A stretch of DNA of 62,110 nucleotides from the NCBI GenBank assembly GCA_934446355.1, contig CAKSEC010000014.1, positions 1-62,110 of the forward strand, written 5' to 3'. How positions within the stretch are numbered: position 1 is the stretch's first letter; the number at the start of each line of letters is the position of its first letter. A program made the translations under genes and the position numbers. Of the stretch, positions 35,807 through 42,748 are shown one piece after another. The notes beneath the pieces are model-generated. The model did not search any database. It was not told where the DNA came from and saw nothing but the letters and a program-made list of their open reading frames with translations. Origin of the DNA: an uncultured Oscillospiraceae bacterium (GTDB lineage: Bacteria; Bacillota; Clostridia; Oscillospirales; Ruminococcaceae).

Positions 35807-36212
35807 CGAATGCTTTCAGCAGCTAAACGAGATTGAGCAGAAATGCTTCCACGGAAGCTGGACAGCCGACACGCTGCTTTCAGAACTGAACAGCCCTCTC
35901 AGCGTGGTCTGCACGGTGTCCCGCAGCGGCAGGACAGCTGGCTTTGCCCTTGGCAGAGCCGCCGCAGACGAGGGCGAACTTTTCCAGATAGCCGTGCTAG
36001 AAGAATACCGCAGGCAGGGCATAGCGCAGCAGCTTCTATCAGCGCTTCACGAAAAGCTGAGGGAAAAGGGCGCAGTATGCTGCTTCCTTGAAGTAAGGAG
36101 CAGGAATGCCGCCGCAGTTTCGCTTTACGAAAAGAACGGGTATCAGAGGATAGCGGTGCGCCGAGGATATTACGGCGACGACGACGCACTGATTTACCGC
36201 AGAGAGTTATAA
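35793..36212 (+). CDS. rimI: Ribosomal protein S18 alanine N-acetyltransferase RimI
   Basis: GNAT-fold N-acetyltransferase for ribosomal protein S18. The acetyl-CoA loop EEYRRQGIAQQLL (about 70-82) and the C-terminal LEVRSRNAAAVSLYEKNGY (about 98-116) with GYYGDDDALIY are the RimI pattern. Length 139 is typical. It overlaps the end of polA by 14 bases, so expression is coupled. A strong hairpin follows. Confidence 0.9.
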   Translation: MTLTDECFQQLNEIEQKCFHGSWTADTLLSELNSPLSVVCTVSRSGRTAGFALGRAAADEGELFQIAVLEEYRRQGIAQQLLSALHEKLREKGAVCCFLEVRSRNAAAVSLYEKNGYQRIAVRRGYYGDDDALIYRREL

Positions 36213-36217
36213 AATAC

Positions 36218-36247
36218 ACCGCACAGAGCAAATCGACTCTGTGCGGT
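36218..36247. terminator. Bidirectional terminator between rimI and the MATE fusion gene
   Basis: An 11-pair perfect stem (36218-36228 with 36237-36247) with an eight-base loop. It is followed by ATTTCTTATTTT on the plus strand and by GTATTTTAT on the minus strand, so it can end both converging genes. Confidence 0.8.
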
Positions 36248-36252
36248 ATTTC

Positions 36253-38211
36253 TTATTTTACTTTAACGGCGTGCTTATGCTTTTCCGCCTTTTTTATGTA
36301 TTCAACGATGATGTCCGCCGTTTCCTGCGTGCCTATCGCCGAATCAACAAGCAGGTCGTAATTTTTGAATGCGCCCCATTCGTTTCCCGAAATAGTGCGG
36401 TAGTATGCGCTGCGTGCCTCGTCTGAACGGCGTATGTTACGCTGCGCCTGCTCCTTTGTGTCGCCGTATATCTCCATTACCCTGCCCGTGCGGTATTCCT
36501 CCGGCGCATAAACGAACACCCTTATCACGTCGCTGTGGTCCCTCAGCACGTAGTCTGCCGCCCTGCCCACGATAACGCAGCTTCCGTTTTCGGCTATGCG
36601 GCTGATTATTCGGTTCTGTGCAGTCACGGCGTGCTGCACCGGTTTCGAGGTCAGATAAAGCTGCTGCAGTCTGTCGGGCGAATTTTTGTTGATGTCCGAG
36701 ATGAACTCCCTGTCAAGCCCGCTCTCCTGCGCCGCAAGTGCAGTCATTTCCTTGTAGTAGAACGGTATATCCAGCTTTTCTGCGACAAGCTTTCCTATCT
36801 GCTTTCCTGAAGAACCATGCTGTCTGGCTATCGTGACGATAACGCCGGGGTGCGACGGCTTGATAACTGCCTGCTCGTGTTTGCTTCCCTCAGTGGTAAC
36901 ATAGGGACGGCGCATGAATCTGCAGTAAAACAGATATCCAACGATACTGGTGGTAAGGTCGGTGACAGGAAACGTCAGCCAGAACCAGTCAAGACCTATC
37001 CTTGAAAACAGGAAGCCCAGCGGGACGAACAGCACCACAGTCCGCACCACCGTTAGCAGCGAACTTTTCAGACTGCTGCCGACCGCCTGAAAGAACACTG
37101 GAAACGTGAGCGAGGTAACAAGCGGCGGAAAACTCAGCCCAATCAGCCGGAAAGCGGGAGTGCCTATATCAAGCACAAGCTCGTCTGACGAGAACACGCT
37201 CAGCATTTGCCGTGGTATAGCCTCAAAGCACAGCGTACCCAGAAGCATGAGCGATACGCCGAATATTATCGACGCCCAGAGCGTTTTCCGGCAGCGGTCG
37301 ATGTTTCTTGCGGCATAGTTGTAGCTTATCACCGGAACAATACACGTCTGCATAGAGCCAAGCGGGATAAAGAAGAACGACTGCCATTTATAGTACAGAC
37401 CGAGCACCGTCACCGCCTGATCCGAGAAGCTGGCAAGAATCATATTCAGCCCGAAAATATACAGCGTATACGCCGACTGCATGAGTATATTCGGTGCGCC
37501 CAGCCGATAGATGTTCTTTATGCAGTGCGGGTATTTACGCAGCTCCGGCGGCTTGCGCAGTCCCCTTTTCATAACCACCAGAGCGGCTACGACCTGTCCG
37601 GTGACTGTTGCGATGGCTGCGCCGGAAATACCCATTTCAGGAAGCCCGAACATTCCGAAAATGAGCAGCGGGTCAAGTATTATGTTAGTAACAGCACCGG
37701 CTATCTGAGCCAGCATAGGTATCTTCATTCCGCCGTTCGCCTGATGTACCTTTGTCCAGACGCTCTCAACGAATAGACCCACGCTGAACACGCACACTAT
37801 CCTGCCGTATGATACCACGTCGTTTATTACCTCAGGCGAGTTCGTGGACATCTGCGCATACGCAGGCATAAGCGCATAGCATACTGCGGCGAAAACCACC
37901 CACAGTGCCAAGGCAAGCGGCGTGCCAACTCCGGCGTATTCGTCCGCCTCAGCCTTTTTGCCTGCGCCGAGCCTTGCCGCCATGACCGTGTTTATGCCGA
38001 CTCCCGTGCCTACCGCAAGGGCTATCATCAGAAGCTGTATGGGGTAGATTATCGACAGGGCGGTAAGTCCCGAATCAGAATATTTCCCCACAAAAAGGCT
38101 GTCCACTATATTATACAGTGCCTGAATGAGCTGCGCCAGCATTACCGGCGGCGCAAGCTTCAAAAGCACCTTGCTTATTTTTTCTTTCCCGAATAATTCC
38201 GCTGTATCCAT
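36253..38211 (-). CDS. MATE family efflux transporter fused to a cytidylate-kinase-like domain
   Basis: Residues about 1-445 form a 12-helix multidrug/toxin extrusion (MATE) transporter, beginning KISKVLLKLAPPVMLAQLIQ. Residues about 457-640 are a soluble nucleotide-kinase-like domain (cytidylate kinase-like, Pfam PF13189 type) with VTIARQHGSSGKQIGKLVAE as the phosphate-binding loop region and later IVGRAADYVLRDH and FVYAPEEYR. The joint lies in a short charged linker at 440-456. Both halves look intact. The purpose of the fusion is not known to me: it could couple nucleotide state to transport. ATG 38211 follows GGAG; it has its own promoter. Confidence 0.85.
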   Translation of the reverse strand: MDTAELFGKEKISKVLLKLAPPVMLAQLIQALYNIVDSLFVGKYSDSGLTALSIIYPIQLLMIALAVGTGVGINTVMAARLGAGKKAEADEYAGVGTPLALALWVVFAAVCYALMPAYAQMSTNSPEVINDVVSYGRIVCVFSVGLFVESVWTKVHQANGGMKIPMLAQIAGAVTNIILDPLLIFGMFGLPEMGISGAAIATVTGQVVAALVVMKRGLRKPPELRKYPHCIKNIYRLGAPNILMQSAYTLYIFGLNMILASFSDQAVTVLGLYYKWQSFFFIPLGSMQTCIVPVISYNYAARNIDRCRKTLWASIIFGVSLMLLGTLCFEAIPRQMLSVFSSDELVLDIGTPAFRLIGLSFPPLVTSLTFPVFFQAVGSSLKSSLLTVVRTVVLFVPLGFLFSRIGLDWFWLTFPVTDLTTSIVGYLFYCRFMRRPYVTTEGSKHEQAVIKPSHPGVIVTIARQHGSSGKQIGKLVAEKLDIPFYYKEMTALAAQESGLDREFISDINKNSPDRLQQLYLTSKPVQHAVTAQNRIISRIAENGSCVIVGRAADYVLRDHSDVIRVFVYAPEEYRTGRVMEIYGDTKEQAQRNIRRSDEARSAYYRTISGNEWGAFKNYDLLVDSAIGTQETADIIVEYIKKAEKHKHAVKVK

Positions 38212-38260
38212 TGTTTACTCCACTGATGAAAAATCTGCAGCGTGAATGCCGTCATGCCTT

Positions 38261-38289
38261 ATTATAGTACCTGCAAAGGCGTTTGTCAA
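38261..38289 (-). promoter_or_regulatory. Consensus sigma-A promoter of the MATE fusion gene
   Basis: TTGACA (38284-38289), 17 bases, TATAAT (38261-38266) on the minus strand: a perfect match to consensus, suggesting strong basal expression. Confidence 0.85.
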
Positions 38290-38347
38290 TCAGCTTTTTG
38301 CATATATCTATGTCTGAGAAAAAGCACTTGATTTAGATATAACGACA

Positions 38348-38374
38348 ATAAAAAAGGAGCTGTTCCCAACCCCT
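38348..38374 (-). terminator. Weak terminator after the lone response regulator
   Basis: On the minus strand AGGGG (38370-38374) pairs with CTCCT (38355-38359) across a ten-base loop, followed by TTTTTTATT. The stem is only five pairs with one wobble. Confidence 0.35.
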
Positions 38375-38388
38375 CTTTATTTATTGTG

Positions 38389-38841
38389 TCACTTGCCCTG
38401 CTTTATCATATCCGGCAGTTCGATACCCTTTTCCTTTACCAGCATACTGAGGTATCTGCGCTGGTCGTAAAGCTCGATGATGTTGTTTATACGTCTGCGC
38501 ACAAAGCGTATATTGAACGGCTTTGCGATAACGTCCGCAGCACCGAGGTCGTAAGCCCTCGACAGCGACTTGTCAGAGGTGTCCGCACTGATGATGAACA
38601 CCGGAATATCGTTTATGTACTTATTCTCAACGAGATATTCAAGTACCCCGAAGCCGTCCATCACAGGCATCATTATATCGAGAAGCACTGCGCACAGCTT
38701 ATCCTTGTTCCGTTCGTATTCCTCGATAGCCCTTTTGCCGTTTTCCGCTTCGATGACCCGTCGGTCGCTGAAGGTGTCGCTGAGCATGAGCCGGTTAAAT
38801 TCAAAATCGTCAACTATCAGCAGTGTGTTGCGTTCCTCCAT
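38389..38841 (-). CDS. Stand-alone response regulator receiver protein
   Basis: Receiver domain with Asp11/Asp12, phospho-acceptor Asp55 (LLDIMMPVMDG) and Lys near 107 (IAKPFN). After about residue 122 there is only a 28-residue helical tail (RRYLSMLVKEKGIELPDM), with no DNA-binding or enzymatic output. It could act as a phosphate relay or protein-interaction regulator; the tail resembles the start of linkers that lead to HD-GYP domains in longer proteins. No kinase gene is adjacent. It is transcribed alone from its own promoter. Confidence 0.88.
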   Translation of the reverse strand: MEERNTLLIVDDFEFNRLMLSDTFSDRRVIEAENGKRAIEEYERNKDKLCAVLLDIMMPVMDGFGVLEYLVENKYINDIPVFIISADTSDKSLSRAYDLGAADVIAKPFNIRFVRRRINNIIELYDQRRYLSMLVKEKGIELPDMIKQGK

Positions 38842-38911
38842 GTGATTGTCCCCTCTCCACGTTCTATACGATATGCGTCGGTCCAGACGCCGACAATTTC
38901 TCCATGATTAA

Positions 38912-38940
38912 ATTATATATTAATCAACAGCAAAAGTCAA
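38912..38940 (-). promoter_or_regulatory. Sigma-A promoter of the response regulator gene
   Basis: TTGACT (38935-38940), 17 bases, TATAAT (38912-38917) on the minus strand. The leader of about 65 bases can fold a small GC stem (GTCGG with CCGAC). Confidence 0.8.
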
Positions 38941-38986
38941 TAGAGGATTATTACAAGACATTCCATGATTTAGACGCTTTTTTTAT

Positions 38987-39002
38987 GGTTTATTAATAAA
39001 CC
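38987..39002. repeat. Perfect 16-base palindrome upstream of the response regulator promoter
   Basis: GGTTTATTAATAAACC is fully self-complementary. It lies about 47 bases upstream of the -35 box and 28 bases after the serine hydrolase stop. Neither strand has a T tract after it, so a protein-binding site is more likely than a terminator. Confidence 0.4.
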
Positions 39003-39030
39003 GCTGTGAAACATTAACGCATGAAAGCAC

Positions 39031-40200
39031 TCAATCCTCTGCGCCGTACACTATCTGCTTTATCATGCGCAGGGGTCTTGCGCCAAGACCGCCGCACCGC
39101 TGAATGAAATAGAGGAACGTATATCCGTCGGTCGGGTCGTTTGCCCAGAAGCAGCCGAGCCAGCCGTCCCAGCCGTATTCGCCGGCATGGGTGGATATTC
39201 CTGCGCCGCTCTCATTTGCAACGTGCATAAGGCTGCCGTAATTGCACCCTATGTGCTGCGCCCAGTTGAAAGTGCGAAGCTGGTGCTGAGAAAGCTGACC
39301 AGAGGTCATATACTTCACCGCATTGCGGCTTAGAATGCGCCTGCCGTTATAAACGCCGCCGTTCATCAGCATTTCAGCAAACGCAGCGTAGTCGTCCATA
39401 GTGGAACACAGTCCCGCACCGCCCGACTGGAACTCCGGCGGCTTCCTGCACAGATACGTTAGACCGAGGTGCTGCCACATACACGGCACAAGCTTTCCGT
39501 CCTTTTCCTCGTAGTTCTCTGCAAAACGGCACAGCTTGTCCTCAGGTACCCAGAAATCCGTGTCCTTCATTCCAAGCGGCTCGAACAGCTCGTCTTTCAG
39601 GAAGTCCCCGAAGCGCTTGCCGGATACCGCTTCTATAACTGCGCCCAGTACGTCGGCGGAAGTGCCGTACATCCACCGATCGCCCGGTTGGAATGCAAGC
39701 GGCTGCTGCCCGATAAGCTGCGCATAGCCCATGGTATCGGTCGGCTTGCCTTGTGCGACCTCCTCGCATATTCTGTCGTATAAGTCCTGCATAACGCTGC
39801 CCGCCGGAAAGCTTCTGTCAGGATAGCACAGTCCGGAAGTCATGTCCAGCAGGTCCTTTATGCAGACCTCCTCACGGACAGGCTCGCTGCCGCTTTCGGT
39901 CAGCACGGTCTGCCCTTTGAACCCCGGAATAAAACAGCTTACCTTATCGAAAAGGTCAAGCTGACCCCTGTCAAGGAGTATCATTGCAGCAGCCGAGGTT
40001 ATGGGCTTTGTCAGTGAATACAGACGGACGATGGTGTCGTTCGTCCATTTTATGCCCCTTTCCTCGTCAGCCATGCCAACGTTCATTCGGTAGATAGGTC
40101 TGCCATGCTTCAGCACATAGGCAGAGCCGCCCTTTATTGCGCCGCTCTCCGTCTGTGAGCGCAGCATATCAGAGATCTGTTCCAGCTTGACAAGATTCAT
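39031..40200 (-). CDS. Serine hydrolase, class C beta-lactamase / EstB family
   Basis: Penicillin-binding-protein-like serine hydrolase; the family includes esterases, D-aminopeptidases and class C beta-lactamases. The nucleophile motif S-x2-K is Ser62-Leu-Thr-Lys65 (YSLTKPITSA) and the second catalytic motif is Tyr178 (MYGTSADVLG). No signal peptide is seen, so it is probably cytoplasmic and an esterase or peptidase instead of a resistance enzyme; this is inference. Length is 389. ATG 40200 follows AAGGAGG and lies 23 bases after the DUF1015 gene, so the two form an operon. Confidence 0.87.
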   Translation of the reverse strand: MNLVKLEQISDMLRSQTESGAIKGGSAYVLKHGRPIYRMNVGMADEERGIKWTNDTIVRLYSLTKPITSAAAMILLDRGQLDLFDKVSCFIPGFKGQTVLTESGSEPVREEVCIKDLLDMTSGLCYPDRSFPAGSVMQDLYDRICEEVAQGKPTDTMGYAQLIGQQPLAFQPGDRWMYGTSADVLGAVIEAVSGKRFGDFLKDELFEPLGMKDTDFWVPEDKLCRFAENYEEKDGKLVPCMWQHLGLTYLCRKPPEFQSGGAGLCSTMDDYAAFAEMLMNGGVYNGRRILSRNAVKYMTSGQLSQHQLRTFNWAQHIGCNYGSLMHVANESGAGISTHAGEYGWDGWLGCFWANDPTDGYTFLYFIQRCGGLGARPLRMIKQIVYGAED

Positions 40201-40223
40201 GTGCGTACCTCCTTGACTGTATC

Positions 40224-41480
40224 TTACTTGATTTTGCGTGCCTCGCAGTAAAAACGCTTATCGTGCGCATGACCCATCGAGAAAGTCTTTCTCGGTAATG
40301 CGCCGTCCTTGATTACGGTCGGGAAGAGTTCCTCCTTGGTCATTGCGGGAAGCAGGAAGCCTATGCTTCCTTTCGCCGCAGAAAGGCTCTCCACAACGTC
40401 CTCGCCGTGGATATAGTCTATCTTCCCCGCATTTTCAGCCAGCCACCTGTCAAGGAAGTTCTGCAGGCTGCCCACGGTCAGGTTTGCGGTAGGCTTTGCG
40501 ATGGAATACGCCTTTCTTTCGCCATTCAGAAGCACTGTAAAGGTCTGCAATCCGTCAGCGGGCGCAGTCAGCCCAAGCTGCTCCGTCATATCCGACATCA
40601 GCTTGTTTGCGTCTGCCTGAGTCACTACCCTATGTATAGCCTCAAATTCCAGCGCCTCGCTGTGCAGATTCACTACCTCTGCCAGCGCATAGCGTGCCAG
40701 TGCCGCTTCCGGTGCGCCCTCGCGCTTTTTCTGCTCATAGCATTCCTTTGCGGTCGCAAGCGAGTGATTACCGTCGCCCATCGCATAAAGCAATACGTCC
40801 TGACCGCTCAGACCGTACCTTGCGTTGAACTCGTCCTTGTCTGCGAGCCTGTCCAGCGCAGCGAATACCTCTTTTGCATTCTCTCCGTCGACCAGCCAGC
40901 CCTCCAGATGCCCGCCGTTCTGCATCAAGTCGAAGTCATACAGCTTCGTCAGTGTGCTGCGCTTTTGCTCCAGCGGCTCTATCACAGTGCGCTTTACATC
41001 GTCAATGAGTATCATTATATGCGGCAGTTCAAGCGCAGCGTCACGGCGTATCCTTACTCTTGGCGGTATTCTCGACGGCACAGTAGCCTCAGTTGCACGC
41101 ACCTGCGAGGTGCTGCCCTTATTGTAGTCGTACTGTTCAAGATCTATCGCACCGACCAGACCTGTGCGCACCTTTCCGTCAGCCTGAGTGCGGCGTGTGA
41201 GCACCAGAGAATGGGAAAATTCCTTGAAAAGCCCCTCGTCAAGATACTGCTGCATGGTGCGGTTTATTGCGGCAATGCGCTCGTCTGCACCGCCATCTTC
41301 AAGGTATACCTCAGGGAAAATGAGGTTCAGCGTGGAAGGCGAATTTCCGGCTATCTGCGCCGTTTCTTTCCAGTATTCCGGCTCGCTTGTGTACTGGTCG
41401 CAGGCAACTACAGACCACTTTTTCATTCCCTCGGCGTCCAGCCTTGGCAGGAGTATATCTGCTGATGTAAATGCTGTCAT
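40224..41480 (-). CDS. DUF1015 family protein
   Basis: A 418-residue member of DUF1015 (Pfam PF06245), of uncertain function; some relatives are annotated as SpoOJ-like or HTH-linked but without evidence. Conserved features include the N-terminal WSVVACDQYTSEPEYW (about 22-37) and the central GDGNHSLATAKE (about 243-254), probably the active or binding site. ATG 41480 follows AAAGGAAT. It is the first gene of a two-gene operon with the serine hydrolase. Confidence 0.85.
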   Translation of the reverse strand: MTAFTSADILLPRLDAEGMKKWSVVACDQYTSEPEYWKETAQIAGNSPSTLNLIFPEVYLEDGGADERIAAINRTMQQYLDEGLFKEFSHSLVLTRRTQADGKVRTGLVGAIDLEQYDYNKGSTSQVRATEATVPSRIPPRVRIRRDAALELPHIMILIDDVKRTVIEPLEQKRSTLTKLYDFDLMQNGGHLEGWLVDGENAKEVFAALDRLADKDEFNARYGLSGQDVLLYAMGDGNHSLATAKECYEQKKREGAPEAALARYALAEVVNLHSEALEFEAIHRVVTQADANKLMSDMTEQLGLTAPADGLQTFTVLLNGERKAYSIAKPTANLTVGSLQNFLDRWLAENAGKIDYIHGEDVVESLSAAKGSIGFLLPAMTKEELFPTVIKDGALPRKTFSMGHAHDKRFYCEARKIK

Positions 41481-41553
41481 TTATCTGCATTCCTTTCGGG
41501 TGTGATTTCAGCGGACACGCTTAGCGTATTCTTAGCATATCCTTACTGAATTA

Positions 41554-41582
41554 ATTATATCACATATCACGCTAAATGTAAA
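41554..41582 (-). promoter_or_regulatory. Sigma-A promoter of the DUF1015-serine hydrolase operon
   Basis: TTTACA (41577-41582), 17 bases, TATAAT (41554-41559) on the minus strand, 25 bases downstream of the T tract of the preceding terminator. Confidence 0.78.
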
Positions 41583-41606
41583 GAGAATCGTTCAGTTGAA
41601 GCGGGC

Positions 41607-41638
41607 AAAAAAATAAGAGCCGCAATATCACGGCTCTT
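41607..41638 (-). terminator. Intrinsic terminator of the leuS-deacetylase operon
   Basis: On the minus strand AAGAGCCG (41631-41638) pairs with CGGCTCTT (41615-41622), eight pairs with an eight-base loop, followed by ATTTTTTT. It lies 25 bases after structured element copy A. Confidence 0.88.
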
Positions 41639-41663
41639 CAGCTTATCGAAAAAGTGCTCCTCA

Positions 41664-41766
41664 AGACTGGCGAGAAGCCCTCAGATTCTAGGAACCCGCA
41701 TAACGACTAGGCTTTGTGCCTGTCGTTATGCGGGTAACGACGAAGATGAGGGTTTATCGCCTGTCT
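41664..41766 (-). ncRNA. Structured 103-base element, copy A (candidate RNA, 3' UTR)
   Basis: Begins five bases after the deacetylase stop, in the sense orientation. Helices on the minus strand: outer AGAC/GTCT plus GGCGA/TCGCC (41757-41766 with 41664-41673, one A-A mismatch), then CCCTCA/TGAGGG, an asymmetric internal loop, a perfect 14-pair helix (41722-41735 with 41694-41707) and a capping AGGC/GCCT hairpin. A second copy at 55385 is 91/103 identical with paired changes in the helices, so RNA structure rather than sequence appears to be kept. No open frame is present. I recognise no known RNA family. Confidence 0.7.
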
Positions 41767-41771
41767 GGATA

Positions 41772-42728
41772 TTATGCGTAAGTGGTCTGCTGCATTACGT
41801 TAGTGTATACTCTTTCCATATTAGGCTCTATGCCCTTTGCCCTGAAAAGCTCGGACACCGTGACGAACTGATAACCCTGCGCCTTAAGCTCCGGAATTAT
41901 CGTATCAAGAGCCTCGACAGTTGCGGAATTTCCCTCCATGTCATGAAGCAGGATAATATCCCCGTCCTTTGCCTGCCTGAGTATAGCCCTAGCACGCTTT
42001 TCGGCGGTGTTGCGCTCCTCCCAGTCGGCTGCGCCTATTCCTGCAATGAACGGAACGTCTATCGTGTCGAACATCTTCTGATTGACCGAGATGTAGGGCG
42101 GACGGAAGAACTTCGTATGCTCGCCGGTTATCTCAAACACCTTTTCGTCCACAAAGTCATATTCCGCCTTGATGTCCTCCTCGGTCATCTGGGTCATGTC
42201 GCTGTGCGTGCGGCTGTGATTGCCTATCTCGCAGCCTAAGTCATATGCACGCTTGACCGCCTTTGCGCTTTCGTCGCTGATATTGTTGCCGATAAGGAAG
42301 AAAGAAGCCACTATCTCATGCTTTTCAAGCTTGTCTATGACTTCGTTCGTGGTGGTCGAATTAGGACCGTCGTCAAAGGTCAGCGCAATGTATTTAACTT
42401 CCTCGCTCATTTGTTCGTCCTCCACAGTTGAAGCGGTATCTGCCGATGTGCTCTCTGTCGGCTGCTCGGCGGTCTGCGCCGATTCAGGCTCAGACTGCAT
42501 ATCTTCGGCGGCGCTCACCTTTTCCTCTGCGGAAACAGTGCCTCCTGCTTCCGACGGCGTGTCCATCTCCGAAGAATTGCCGTCCGTGTCCGCAGCCGTA
42601 TCGGCAGCCACGGAAACAGCGCTGCTTTCACCACTGGGAAGTCCCGCTTCACTGCTGCCGCCGGAGCAGCCGGTCAGCAGCACCGCCGCAGTGAGCAGCG
42701 CCGCCAGACCCGTTCTGATATTTCTCAT
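41772..42728 (-). CDS. Lipoprotein polysaccharide deacetylase (NodB domain)
   Basis: Secreted, lipid-anchored deacetylase likely acting on peptidoglycan or another cell-wall glycan. Signal peptide with lipobox LLTGC places the acylated Cys at 21; a Ser/Glu/Ala/Thr-rich spacer (22-108) leads to the NodB domain with TFDDGPNS (Asp119, Asp120) and metal-binding His171 and His175 (GNHSRTHSDM), then RPPYISVN. Length 318. ATG 42728 lies 20 bases after the leuS stop with GGAGG upstream, so it is co-transcribed with leuS. Followed by structured element copy A. Confidence 0.93.
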   Translation of the reverse strand: MRNIRTGLAALLTAAVLLTGCSGGSSEAGLPSGESSAVSVAADTAADTDGNSSEMDTPSEAGGTVSAEEKVSAAEDMQSEPESAQTAEQPTESTSADTASTVEDEQMSEEVKYIALTFDDGPNSTTTNEVIDKLEKHEIVASFFLIGNNISDESAKAVKRAYDLGCEIGNHSRTHSDMTQMTEEDIKAEYDFVDEKVFEITGEHTKFFRPPYISVNQKMFDTIDVPFIAGIGAADWEERNTAEKRARAILRQAKDGDIILLHDMEGNSATVEALDTIIPELKAQGYQFVTVSELFRAKGIEPNMERVYTNVMQQTTYA

Positions 42729-42748
42729 AAATTACCCGTATCCTCCGC

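Noticed and set aside
38212..38260. Hammerhead-ribozyme-like CTGATGA near the MATE start
   Set aside because: The CGAAA partner and the three flanking helices are missing.
41664..41766. Copy A of the repeated element as a miniature transposon
   Set aside because: Not excluded, but paired substitutions, constant placement after stop codons and before terminators, and no visible target-site duplication make a structured RNA the better reading.
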